Source: DATFKA01 sp035268885 (GTDB lineage: Bacteria > Bacteroidota > Bacteroidia > Chitinophagales > Saprospiraceae). Taken from it: a DNA stretch of 64,000 bases. The stretch is taken from assembly GCA_035268885.1 (NCBI GenBank), contig DATFKA010000080.1:1-64000 (forward strand), in the 5' to 3' direction. Below are positions 54,259-63,037 of the stretch, in pieces. The notes below the pieces were generated by a model. The model saw only the letters and a list, made by a program, of their open reading frames with translations, was not told where the DNA came from and did no database searches. Both the position numbers and the translations under genes were made by a program. The stretch's first letter is position 1. Each line of letters starts with the position of its first letter.

Positions 54259-55196
54259 AAAGATAGGGTGTTTCGGTATTCCTGATATCGGTTATAGAGG
54301 TGATGGGCCTGCGGGTAGGCGGATTGTGGGCTCATAAAGTGGGAGAATTCAAAGGTAATGGCCTTATCCAGGCCGGCGGTCCGGGCTGCTTCTAATTTAA
54401 GGCGTAGTTTTTCCCATTTGATGGGTAAAAATTTGATAGGCATATCCCGGTCAAAAGACTCGGCATTAGTCCAGCATTGCATGTCGAACTGATCGGCCAG
54501 TGCCTTGTTTACGGCGAAGTAGTCGGCTAATTTGTGATAATCCACGTGTCCATCCTGAAAGGCAACAATGTCTACGGCATCTTTAATGCCGGCAAAGATT
54601 TCCTTCCATTCGCGCTCGTGCTGCGCCAGACTGACACTTTCCGCTTTAGTGAGGGTAGTTTCTTTTGCCATGATGGCTTTTTTACCATCGATGTAGGGAG
54701 AGATCAGGGTGGGCAGCCCATTACTAATAGATTTACAATGCAGGCCAAGCTCCTGGTAGAGGTCAATAATTTTGCCCGTTTTTCGGCTGACCTCCTGGCT
54801 AATGTACCAACCCCGAAAGGCAGCATAGTGTCCATATTTCCCCCAGACCTCATCAATGACTTTAAGATTGATATCTATTTCCTTCTGGTAATCTCCCTGG
54901 TCCCACCAGTATTTTCCCGAATCGTAGAGGCCAAAATAGAACTGCATACCAAATACTTCGGCTAACTCCAGAAATAACCGGAGTAGATCAATGGGGGGCG
55001 GGTAAGCCCCTTCTTCTTTCTGTAAAACGGCAGAAGGGTAAGTAAGCCAGCGGCGGTAGCCAGCGCGGATTAGAATGACCGTATTAATACCCATGGCTTT
55101 CATATGGGCAAAGTCGGCCCGCCATTCTTCAGGCCCCCAGTTTTGATGGGGGATATCGTGTGATATTTCGTCCAGAAAGGTTCCCGTTATTTTCAT
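54255..55196 (-). CDS. DUF4434 family TIM-barrel protein
   Basis: This encodes 313 residues, no signal peptide. The beginning, GTFLDEISHDIPHQNW and GINTVILIRAGYRRWLTYPS, matches the DUF4434 family, glycosyl-hydrolase-like barrels of Bacteroidota glycan loci. Active-site acids are not certain; GWYISQEVS (about 130) and AFQDGHVD (about 217) have the acid-at-strand-end look. It is the first gene of the three-gene operon (DUF4434, AGE epimerase, GHL10). Two palindromes lie just upstream of it. Confidence 0.82.
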   Translation of the reverse strand: MKITGTFLDEISHDIPHQNWGPEEWRADFAHMKAMGINTVILIRAGYRRWLTYPSAVLQKEEGAYPPPIDLLRLFLELAEVFGMQFYFGLYDSGKYWWDQGDYQKEIDINLKVIDEVWGKYGHYAAFRGWYISQEVSRKTGKIIDLYQELGLHCKSISNGLPTLISPYIDGKKAIMAKETTLTKAESVSLAQHEREWKEIFAGIKDAVDIVAFQDGHVDYHKLADYFAVNKALADQFDMQCWTNAESFDRDMPIKFLPIKWEKLRLKLEAARTAGLDKAITFEFSHFMSPQSAYPQAHHLYNRYQEYRNTLSL

Positions 55197-55204
55197 CTGT
55201 ATAT

Positions 55205-55219
55205 ACTTTTAGTAAAAGT
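55205..55219. promoter_or_regulatory. Palindrome directly upstream of the DUF4434 start
   Basis: Perfect 7-bp arms, ACTTTTA and TAAAAGT, with a single central G. It lies 8 nt upstream of the ATG at 55196 of the three-gene operon, where a bound protein or an RNA hairpin could affect initiation. Confidence 0.35.
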
Positions 55220-55264
55220 CTTGTTTTATAGCTAGTTATGAAATTTCAAAAAAACTAAAATTCC

Positions 55265-55278
55265 GCAAAATCTTTTGC
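55265..55278. promoter_or_regulatory. Second palindrome upstream of the DUF4434 operon
   Basis: GCAAAA and TTTTGC around a 2-bp centre, 14 bp in all. It is 68 nt upstream of the operon start and could be an operator. It is not the same as the TGTGT...ACACA site at 49988-50001. Confidence 0.3.
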
Positions 55279-55706
55279 CGCTCTTACCTTATCCATTTGG
55301 CCACATAGCTACCCGACCACCTGAATATTCCCGCGTCTCAGCCCTGTGCCCTGACCAGCTTAGCCTGGCATCTTTACAATCACGCGCGAGTTTGCCGGCT
55401 TTAGGCTTTACCCAGGTAGTCCGCCTTAGTAGGATTAAGAAATGGCTCATCCAGCGAGTGGGTTTTGCTTCTTTTGCCCTACAAAAGAAGGGATAGTTTA
55501 GCTAAAGTCTCCGCTGATCAAGCAGCTTCCCTATATTCATCCGCGTTCTGGTGCGCCTTAGGCGCATGGGCATTTCATGTTGATAAATTTTGTTCAAAAT
55601 GATTACCTCGGCCAAGATATAGGCTTCCCATATACCGGATAGTTAAGCGCCACCTTAAGAAGTGTAAATATTTGTTAAGCAGCCACCAGCTCTGCGCCGA
55701 CTACCT
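55279..55706. other. Gene-free spacer of about 430 bp
   Basis: No supported gene. One 73-codon frame (55275-55496, TTG start) is present but its composition is unlike a Bacteroidota protein. A small hairpin CTTCTTTTG/CAAAAGAAG lies near 55470-55492. No tRNA or known RNA motif was seen. Confidence 0.5.
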
Positions 55707-55714
55707 TATATTTG
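55707..55714 (+). promoter_or_regulatory. -7 element almost touching the histidine kinase start codon
   Basis: TATATTTG, a perfect TAnnTTTG, ends 4 nt before the ATG at 55719. If used, transcription would begin at or near the start codon, giving a leaderless or near-leaderless mRNA. No TTG is found 19-21 nt upstream, so use is uncertain. Confidence 0.3.
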
Positions 55715-55718
55715 GTGC

Positions 55719-57197
55719 ATGAAGCAATCCTACTACTGGTTGGTTGGGGTGTTAATTACGGCATTACTGGGTATCCTGGTCCTGCAGGCCCGGTATACCC
55801 TAGATAACTACCGACTGAAAACGACGGAGTTTCAGGAAGAAGTGGATCAGCTTTTTGCAGAAGCGATTACTACCGAAGCTCAAATCCGTAAAGACAGTAT
55901 TGTAAGTTGGTTCCGTCAGTACATTTCCGATACGACCCGGATCAAATTGGACGTTTACTACGATGCGGAAGAAGATCAATTCGTTACCCACATCCGAGAC
56001 CTTGGTGATGACTCCCCCTATACCTCCATATCTTTTCAAAAGGATAAACGCAAGATCGATCAACCAGACTCTACCAACCGACGAATCAGCATTGATTTGA
56101 TCACCGAGACGGCAGAAAATTACCTCGAAAAAGGCAGTATCTACTACTGGACCCTGAATGTGGGGGAACAAATGGACAGCCTTGCCCAACAAATGCAAGT
56201 AGATACCAACCGCCTGGGAGACCTGTACGATAGACAGCTCAAGGTGCAGCGGACCTATAGCCCGTACCAGCTGATCTTTATTCCTATCGATAGTATAGTG
56301 GCGGTGCCTTCCGGCAAAAAAGTATATACCCAGGCTTTCCCCATGACTATTATGGGGGCTAAGAAAAAAATATTGGCGCAGTTCCCCAATCCCTTCACGG
56401 CTATTATCCGCAAAGTGGGCCTAAGCATCATAGGGTCTCTGCTCATCATATTACTGACGGCGGGCAGTTTCTTCTTCATGCTTCGTATTATCCTGCGACA
56501 GAAGCAGCTGGCGCAGATCAAAGATGACTTCATCGACAATATCAGTCACGAACTACAAACCCCCCTGGCGACTCTAAAAGCCGCTAACGAAGGCCTGGAA
56601 AAATACCACCTGGGGAAAGATCCCCAAAAAGCCAGGCAATACCTACACATCTCTCGTCAACAAATAGAGCGCCTGTCCCAAATGGTGGATCAGACGCTCT
56701 GGAATAGTATTTATGAACGTAAACGTATCCAGATACAGACGGAGCAGATCGACCTCAAAGCGCTGATTGAGGATAGTCTGGCCAGCTTACAGCTTAAGTA
56801 TCCCGGAGTAAGTATTCATTTTGAGGAGCAGCAGACGGATCTGACCATCCAGCTCGACCCTACGCACCTGAAGAACTGCCTGGATAATCTCCTCGACAAT
56901 GCCGTGAAGCACAATTCCGGTCAAGCAGATTTACGACTTGAGCTAAGCATTCAAAAGCCAGATAAAGATCATTTAGAAATCCTGATCAGCGATAATGGCA
57001 AAGGCATCCCCCTCACCGATCAACCCCGGATCTTTGACAAATTCTACCGGGTAGATGATCGCCAGGCTAATGGCTTCGGCATTGGTTTGTACTACGTAAA
57101 GTCCGCTCTACAAGCCATGTACGGCAGTATCCGCCTGGATAGCCAGCCCGGTCAGGGTGCCCAATTCACCCTAAAAATCCCACTGAACCATGCCTGA
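55719..57197 (+). CDS. Sensor histidine kinase
   Basis: This encodes 492 residues. Two membrane helices (about 6-24 and 233-256) enclose a periplasmic sensor domain of about 205 residues with no recognised fold. The H-box DNISHELQTPL has the phosphorylated His277. The N-box NCLDNLLDNAVKH and G-box ISDNGKGIP then GFGIGLYYVK complete the ATPase. The stop overlaps the response-regulator start by 8 nt, so they form a two-component pair. The signal sensed is unknown. Confidence 0.95.
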   Translation: MKQSYYWLVGVLITALLGILVLQARYTLDNYRLKTTEFQEEVDQLFAEAITTEAQIRKDSIVSWFRQYISDTTRIKLDVYYDAEEDQFVTHIRDLGDDSPYTSISFQKDKRKIDQPDSTNRRISIDLITETAENYLEKGSIYYWTLNVGEQMDSLAQQMQVDTNRLGDLYDRQLKVQRTYSPYQLIFIPIDSIVAVPSGKKVYTQAFPMTIMGAKKKILAQFPNPFTAIIRKVGLSIIGSLLIILLTAGSFFFMLRIILRQKQLAQIKDDFIDNISHELQTPLATLKAANEGLEKYHLGKDPQKARQYLHISRQQIERLSQMVDQTLWNSIYERKRIQIQTEQIDLKALIEDSLASLQLKYPGVSIHFEEQQTDLTIQLDPTHLKNCLDNLLDNAVKHNSGQADLRLELSIQKPDKDHLEILISDNGKGIPLTDQPRIFDKFYRVDDRQANGFGIGLYYVKSALQAMYGSIRLDSQPGQGAQFTLKIPLNHA

Positions 57198-57885
57198 AAA
57201 ATCACAAATATTATTAGTAGAAGACGAGCCCGCTCTCGCCCTGATTATCGTCGATAGCCTGGAGCAGGAAGGTTTTGCCGTCAGGCATTACACCGAAGCG
57301 GAACCTGCACTGAAAGACTACTACGAAAAGCGCCCTCACTTGCTAATCCTCGATGTAATGCTCCCCAAATCTAATGGCTATGACATCGCTAAAACCATCC
57401 GTAATACCGATCAGAAGACACCTATCCTATTCCTAACTGCCAAATCGAAGGCCAAAGACGTGGTGGCCGGATTTAAAGCCGGTGGTAACGACTACCTGAA
57501 AAAACCCTTTGGAATCGAAGAATTGGTAGTGCGTATACAAGTACTCCTGAACGATCAGCGACTCTTAATTAACCAAAACGAAGAAGTCCATCAATTCGAA
57601 ATCGGTCAGTTTGCTTTCGACAGCAATAAACAGATCCTGAGTCTGGAGGATCAGGTCCAGAACCTTACCGGGCGGGAGGCGGCCCTGCTGCGTTTGTTCT
57701 GCGAGCACCCAAACAGCCTCTTGCCCAAGAAGAGTATTCTGCTGGAAATCTGGGGCGACGACAGCTTCTTCAATTCACGGAGTATGGATGTCTTCATTTC
57801 GAAGCTACGAAAGCACCTTAAAGCAGATCCCGCCGTTCAGATTATTAATGTACGCGGGGCAGGCTATAAATTAGTAGTTGGTTAG
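57190..57885 (+). CDS. OmpR-family response regulator
   Basis: This encodes 231 residues. Receiver domain: VEDEP (10-14), phosphorylated Asp55 in LLILDVMLP, Thr/Ser and Lys in LFLTAKSK and YLKKPFG. The C-terminal half is a winged-helix DNA-binding domain (LTGREAALLRLFCEHP, LLEIWGDDSFFNSRSMDVFISKLRKHL, split here for length). It is partnered with the overlapping histidine kinase. Followed by an 86-bp spacer and a helicase gene. Confidence 0.95.
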   Translation: MPEKSQILLVEDEPALALIIVDSLEQEGFAVRHYTEAEPALKDYYEKRPHLLILDVMLPKSNGYDIAKTIRNTDQKTPILFLTAKSKAKDVVAGFKAGGNDYLKKPFGIEELVVRIQVLLNDQRLLINQNEEVHQFEIGQFAFDSNKQILSLEDQVQNLTGREAALLRLFCEHPNSLLPKKSILLEIWGDDSFFNSRSMDVFISKLRKHLKADPAVQIINVRGAGYKLVVG

Positions 57886-57971
57886 TTATTAGAAATTAAT
57901 GTACCTTTACTTTTTTATTACCTACCCGTTAAGATACCTCATTCGGTTTTTATCGAGGTCAAAATTTTAGA

Positions 57972-59225
57972 ATGACTTTTAAAGATTTAGAGATTACGCC
58001 GTCCATCCTGTCGGCACTGGAAGACTTAGGCTATACAGAGCCCACACCCATTCAAGAACAAGCCATACCCAAAGTACTCAACCGAAAAGATTTGATTGCC
58101 TGTGCCCAAACCGGTACCGGTAAAACGGCCGCTTTCGCCGTTCCTATGATCCAACTTATTCAAAAGATTGAGTGCGACAAAAATAAACCTACGACACTGC
58201 GCGGACTGATCCTGACTCCTACCCGGGAGTTGGCCATTCAGATTGAAGAAAGCATCCGTGATTATGGTAAAAATACGGACGTAAAACATACCGTCATCTA
58301 CGGTGGTGTCAAGCAACATAAGCAGGTAGCGCGCATGAAAAAGGGCGTGCATATCCTGGTCGCTACGCCCGGCCGTCTACTCGACCTGATCAACCAGGGC
58401 TATATCGACCTGGGGAACATCAAAATGTTTGTACTGGACGAGGCCGACCGTATGTTGGATATGGGCTTTATTCACGATATCCGGAAGGTGATCAAAATGA
58501 TCCCCAAGCAAAGACAGTCCCTGTTCTTCTCCGCTACCATGCCCAACGATATCGTCCAGTTATCTAACACCATACTGACGGACCCCGAAGAGGTGGCCGT
58601 AGCGCCCGTTTCTTCTACCGCCGAGACCATTGACCAGTACCTCTACTACACCAATCGTCCGGATAAGAAGAAACTCTTATTGCACATCCTGGATCAGGAT
58701 CACATCGAGCAGGTGCTACTTTTCTCCCGCACCAAACACGGGGCGGATCGCATCGCCCGTAATCTGGCCAAACAAAAGATCAAAGCGGCCGCCATCCACG
58801 GAGACAAGAGTCAAAATCACCGGCAAAAAGTACTGAATCGGTTTAAAGATAAGCAGATCAAGGTACTGGTGGCTACCGATATTGCCGCCCGCGGTATTGA
58901 TATCGATCATCTGGAGCACGTCATCAACTACGATGTACCCAACGAAGCAGAAACCTACGTTCACCGCATCGGTCGCTCAGGAAGGGCCGGACGAGACGGC
59001 GTTGCTATCTCTATTTGTGAGCCGGAAGAGAATGCTTACATTCGTGATATCGAGAAGCTGACGGATCAAAAAATCACTGTAGTGAAAGATCATCCTTATC
59101 CACAGACGGATAAGCCGATGACGGCTGCGGAAAAGAAAGAGTGGCGTAAAGAAAAAGAGCGCCGTAAGCAAGAATTCTTCGCGCAACGCAAGAAGAATAA
59201 GAAATCGAAAGCTTCCAGAAGATGA
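57972..59225 (+). CDS. DEAD-box RNA helicase (RhlE-like)
   Basis: This encodes 417 residues. The Q motif (TPIQEQ) precedes Walker A AQTGTGKT (45-52), PTRELA, DEAD in LDEADRMLDMGF, SAT, and the C-terminal motifs ATDIAARGIDI and HRIGRSGRAGR. The final about 45 residues are Lys/Arg-rich (KKEWRKEKERRKQEFFAQR) like RhlE. It remodels RNA, likely in ribosome assembly or mRNA turnover. It ends 49 nt before the next gene, across the hairpin at 59234-59275. Confidence 0.93.
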   Translation: MTFKDLEITPSILSALEDLGYTEPTPIQEQAIPKVLNRKDLIACAQTGTGKTAAFAVPMIQLIQKIECDKNKPTTLRGLILTPTRELAIQIEESIRDYGKNTDVKHTVIYGGVKQHKQVARMKKGVHILVATPGRLLDLINQGYIDLGNIKMFVLDEADRMLDMGFIHDIRKVIKMIPKQRQSLFFSATMPNDIVQLSNTILTDPEEVAVAPVSSTAETIDQYLYYTNRPDKKKLLLHILDQDHIEQVLLFSRTKHGADRIARNLAKQKIKAAAIHGDKSQNHRQKVLNRFKDKQIKVLVATDIAARGIDIDHLEHVINYDVPNEAETYVHRIGRSGRAGRDGVAISICEPEENAYIRDIEKLTDQKITVVKDHPYPQTDKPMTAAEKKEWRKEKERRKQEFFAQRKKNKKSKASRR

Positions 59226-59233
59226 TTTTTTTG

Positions 59234-59275
59234 TAGATTTAAGCTGTTTTGAAGCTTCAATTCAGCTTAAATCTA
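59234..59275 (+). promoter_or_regulatory. Hairpin that ends on the start codon of the Asp-box paralogue
   Basis: A 13-bp perfect inverted repeat, TAGATTTAAGCTG (59234-59246) and its reverse complement (59263-59275), encloses a second palindrome TTGAAGCTTCAA (59249-59260) separated by TT/TT. The right arm's last base is the A of the ATG at 59275. It could close the start codon in an RNA hairpin or act as an operator; without a T-run it is a poor terminator. Confidence 0.6.
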
Positions 59276-62200
59276 TGAAGAATACACTCTTACTCTTTCT
59301 ACTGACTTACTCCCTACTGGCCCTTGGCCAGCCTTCTAAAGATATTATTTCTTCCATTCCTTTTCGCAATATCGGCCCGGCCTTTATGACCGGACGCATC
59401 TCTGATGTTGCCAAGGATCCACGAAATCCAAGTACCTGGTACGTAGCTACTGCCTCCGGTAACGTTTGGAAAACCCAAAATAACGGTACCACCTGGCAGG
59501 CTATATTTGATCACTACGGTAGCTTCTCTACCGCCTGCATCACGATTGACCCCAATCGCCCCCAGACCCTCTGGCTGGGCACGGGAGAGAACCAAAGCCA
59601 ACGATCCGTCTCCTGGGGAGATGGCGTTTATAAAAGTCTCGATGGCGGTAAAAGCTGGAAGAACGTCGGTCTACCCAGGTCTGAACACATCGGTAAAATA
59701 CTCGTAGACCCACGGAACTCCGAGGTCGTATACGTAGCGGCCCAGGGACCACTGTGGGCGGATGGCGGCGACCGCGGCCTGTACAAAACCACGGACGGCG
59801 GCCAAAGCTGGGAACGCGTTTTACACGTCAGTGAACAGACCGGTATTTCGGACTTGGCCTTCGATCCCAAAAATCCAGACGTACTCTACGCGGCCTCTTA
59901 TCAGCGTCGTCGGCACGTCGGTATTTTGATTGCCGGGGGGGAGGAATCGCGCATCTACAAGTCAACGGACGGGGGGGAAAGCTGGAAAATGCTCAAAAAA
60001 GGGCTGCCGGGTGGTGAATTGGGGCGGATTGCCATTGCCGTTTCTCCCCAAAAAAGCAATGTGGTTTACGCTCTAATTGCCGGATCAAACGACCGTCAGA
60101 ATGGGTTTTATCGCTCCGATGATTTTGGCGAAAGCTGGACTAAAAAGAACGATTATATCGTCATTGACCCGCAGTACTACGGTGAAATCTATGCCGACCC
60201 TAATCGTTTCGACCACGTCTACTGCGTAGATGTAATCATTCATTATACCACCGACGGCGGAGATAGCTTTGAGCGTTTGAATTCCCGCTTTAAGCACGTC
60301 GACAATCACGCCATCGTCTTTGACCCTAACGATCCGGATTATTTGATGGTTGGCTGCGACGGGGGGGTTTACGAATCCTGGGATCGGGGGGAGCACTGGC
60401 GCTACCACGACAATTTGCCGATCACACAATTCTACCGGGTAGGGCTGGATAATGCGGAGCCCTTTTACAATGTCTTTGGTGGTACGCAGGATAACTCTAC
60501 CATTTTTGGACCTTCGCAGACGCTTTCCCGCCAGGGGATCACGAATGCCGACTGGACCTTAGCCCTGGGCGGCGATGGTTTTCAGGCTCGAATTGATCCC
60601 GAAGACCCCAACACCGTATACGCCGAATCTCAGTACGCCGGTATCGTGCGCTACGACAAACGCACGGGTAGCCGCATCGGTATCCAGCCGCAGCCAAGCC
60701 CAGACGAGGCCCCTTTACGCTGGCATTGGGATGCTCCTTTGATACTGAGCAATCATAATGCTAAGCGGCTATACTTTGCGGCCCAGCGTCTTTTCCGCAG
60801 TGATGATCGGGGGGATAGCTGGACTGCCATTAGTGAAGACCTAAGTCGTGGAGAAGACCGCAACCAGCGTGAAGTCATGGGCAAAGTCTGGTCGCCAGAA
60901 GCGGTCTGGAAAAACGTCTATACTTCCCCTTACGGTACCATCGTCGCACTCTCCGAATCACCACTGGATGAGCAACTATTGGTAGCGGGAACGGACGATG
61001 GGCTGATCCAGATTACCGAAGACGGGGGCCAGAGTTGGCGGCGAATGGATCGCTTCCCCGGTGTCCCGGAAAAAGCCTACGTGGCAGATGTCTTTGCTTC
61101 GCAACACAATCGCAACCTGATTTACGCCGTCTTTAACAACCATAAAGAAGGTGATTTTCAGCCCTATTTCCTAAAAAGTGAAGATCTGGGGCGTAACTGG
61201 CAGGCCATCAATCAAGGTTTTCAGAAGGATCATACGGGCTGGAGCATTATCGAGGACCACGAATCGTCCAATCTCTTATTTGCCGCTACCGAATTTGGGC
61301 TGTACGCCAGTATCGATGGGGGTGCACAGTGGACACAAATGAAGGGTGGACTACCCACGATTGCTTTTCGCGATCTGGAAATTCAAAAAAGAGAGGATGA
61401 TTTAGTCGCCGCTTCTTTTGGACGCGGGATGTACATCCTGGATGATTATCACGTCTTGCGGGAACTAAGCCAGGCCGCAGAGGGAACAACGAGCTTATTT
61501 TCGATTAGTGAAGCCCTACAATTCCCGATCAATGGGGGAAAAGGCGGTTCGCGCAAAGGGTCTTTTGGCGACAGCTACTACACGGCCGACAATCCGCCCT
61601 ACGGTGCCGCCTTCGATTTATATCTGGCAGCGTCTTTCCAAACCCAAAAAGCGCGACGCAAGTCGGAAGCCCCCAATAGTTACCCTGACTTTGAGCAACT
61701 ACGAGCCGAAGATTTTGAAGAAGGTCCCGAGCTGTTTTTACGTATCAGTGATGCGGAGGGTAGCTTCGTCGCGCGCGAGCGGGTGGCTAACCGCAACGGT
61801 TATCAGCGCGTCCACTGGGGACTCAATACCAGCATAAAATCACAGGATGATCCTTCCCAAGAAATCCGTCTGAGCAAAGTTCCCGAAGGGAATTACCAGG
61901 CACAGCTTTTTGTTTTGCAGAATGGAGAACTACAAGCCTTAACCGAAGCGCAAGAATTTACCGTACGCGATCTGGATCTGACGCCAGAAGCCCCCGCTCC
62001 GGACTGGACAGCCTTTTACCACGCCGTCGCTCAGGTACAAATGGAAGCCAATGACCTAGGCGAACAGATGGAAGAAAGCCTGAAAGAATTGGCCAAAACA
62101 AAGGACCACTTACTAGAAACAGGCGAAACAGATATGGAGCAGCTAAATGCCCTGAAAGAAAAACGTCAGGCCCTGTTGGCTTTACAGTATCGGCTGAACG

Positions 62201-62382
62201 GTGACCAGAGCAAAGAGGAGCGATTTGAATACGCCTTGCCGGGCATCCGGGATCGCCTGCGCCGGGTGTATCGAGCTCAGTGGAGCAGTAAACAGATTAC
62301 GCAGACGAGTCGGGATAATTTTGAGCTTGCCCAAAGGCTTCTAAGGGAAGTGGAGGCAGTATATCAGTCACTGGAAAAATAA
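59275..62382 (+). CDS. Exported Asp-box/BNR (VPS10-like) repeat protein, paralogue
   Basis: This encodes 1035 residues, a paralogue of the protein at 41967-45008. Signal peptide (LLFLLTYSLLALGQ). Shared opening NIGPAFMTGRISDVAKDP; Asp boxes include KSLDGGKSW, KTTDGGQSW, KSTDGGESW, RSDDFGESW, RSDDRGDSW, ITEDGGQSW and KSEDLGRNW. The C-terminal region again has a small beta domain and a helical end (KEKRQALLALQYRLNGD). Location is downstream of the helicase with a start-codon hairpin. No catalytic residues assigned; the family's function is unknown. Confidence 0.8.
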   Translation: MKNTLLLFLLTYSLLALGQPSKDIISSIPFRNIGPAFMTGRISDVAKDPRNPSTWYVATASGNVWKTQNNGTTWQAIFDHYGSFSTACITIDPNRPQTLWLGTGENQSQRSVSWGDGVYKSLDGGKSWKNVGLPRSEHIGKILVDPRNSEVVYVAAQGPLWADGGDRGLYKTTDGGQSWERVLHVSEQTGISDLAFDPKNPDVLYAASYQRRRHVGILIAGGEESRIYKSTDGGESWKMLKKGLPGGELGRIAIAVSPQKSNVVYALIAGSNDRQNGFYRSDDFGESWTKKNDYIVIDPQYYGEIYADPNRFDHVYCVDVIIHYTTDGGDSFERLNSRFKHVDNHAIVFDPNDPDYLMVGCDGGVYESWDRGEHWRYHDNLPITQFYRVGLDNAEPFYNVFGGTQDNSTIFGPSQTLSRQGITNADWTLALGGDGFQARIDPEDPNTVYAESQYAGIVRYDKRTGSRIGIQPQPSPDEAPLRWHWDAPLILSNHNAKRLYFAAQRLFRSDDRGDSWTAISEDLSRGEDRNQREVMGKVWSPEAVWKNVYTSPYGTIVALSESPLDEQLLVAGTDDGLIQITEDGGQSWRRMDRFPGVPEKAYVADVFASQHNRNLIYAVFNNHKEGDFQPYFLKSEDLGRNWQAINQGFQKDHTGWSIIEDHESSNLLFAATEFGLYASIDGGAQWTQMKGGLPTIAFRDLEIQKREDDLVAASFGRGMYILDDYHVLRELSQAAEGTTSLFSISEALQFPINGGKGGSRKGSFGDSYYTADNPPYGAAFDLYLAASFQTQKARRKSEAPNSYPDFEQLRAEDFEEGPELFLRISDAEGSFVARERVANRNGYQRVHWGLNTSIKSQDDPSQEIRLSKVPEGNYQAQLFVLQNGELQALTEAQEFTVRDLDLTPEAPAPDWTAFYHAVAQVQMEANDLGEQMEESLKELAKTKDHLLETGETDMEQLNALKEKRQALLALQYRLNGDQSKEERFEYALPGIRDRLRRVYRAQWSSKQITQTSRDNFELAQRLLREVEAVYQSLEK

Positions 62383-62386
62383 AGGG

Positions 62387-63031
62387 ATGAGGGCCCTAAA
62401 AAAGGCAGTGAAATTATTCGGTATTCTACTGACTTTACCGGTATTGTATCTATTAGTCGGTTTGCTTTTAAGTTTAATTCCCGTAAATACTCAACAAGCT
62501 GAAGCAAATGCTGGTGAGATCTACCTCAGTACGAACGGCGTACACCTGGATGTGGTTATTCCCAGGACCCTTCTTTCGCCGGCATTATTACAAGATCTAG
62601 AGTATCAGTCTGACGAAGCGTATTTCGCCTTTGGTTGGGGAGATAAAAATTTCTACCTCAACACGCCTACCTGGGCGGATATGACTATAAAAAATGCGGC
62701 GGCGGCCCTGCTGTGGAATTCTCCCAGTTTAATTCATCTGACGCGGTACCAAAATCTACGCGAAGAATGGGTAAAAGTACCGGTCAGTACTGCCCAAATA
62801 ACGCGGATCAATGTGGAGCTCAATCACCGCTTCGCTTTTGATTCGAGTGGAAAAAAGATACTGCTAGCCGAACCGGGCTATTACCACAATGACCACTTTT
62901 ACGCCGCGGCGGGCTCTTACCACGCTTTCCGGACCTGTAACAGTTGGATTAACGAATTATTCAAAGCGAGTGGTTTAAAGACCAGCCTCTGGACCCCCTA
63001 TGATTTTGGCATCATATGGTGGTACGAATGA
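62387..63031 (+). CDS. DUF2459/TIGR02117 family membrane-anchored protein
   Basis: This encodes 214 residues. One N-terminal membrane helix (about 8-31). The soluble domain has the family marks STNGVHLDVVIP, AFGWGDKNFYLNTPTWAD and YHAFRTCNSWINELFKASGLKTSLWTP, with the conserved His and CNSW triad that recalls a Cys-containing peptidase-like site. TIGR02117 is a family of unknown role sometimes noted beside urease genes. It lies 4 nt after the Asp-box paralogue and probably shares its transcript. It is convergent with the KASIII gene, 6 nt away. Confidence 0.85.
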   Translation: MRALKKAVKLFGILLTLPVLYLLVGLLLSLIPVNTQQAEANAGEIYLSTNGVHLDVVIPRTLLSPALLQDLEYQSDEAYFAFGWGDKNFYLNTPTWADMTIKNAAAALLWNSPSLIHLTRYQNLREEWVKVPVSTAQITRINVELNHRFAFDSSGKKILLAEPGYYHNDHFYAAAGSYHAFRTCNSWINELFKASGLKTSLWTPYDFGIIWWYE

Positions 63032-63037
63032 TACTAC

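Noticed and set aside
55275..55496. 73-codon plus-strand frame in the long spacer
   Set aside because: TTG start, Pro/Ser/Arg/Leu-rich composition unlike the neighbours, no signal or domain, and no evidence of a conserved product.
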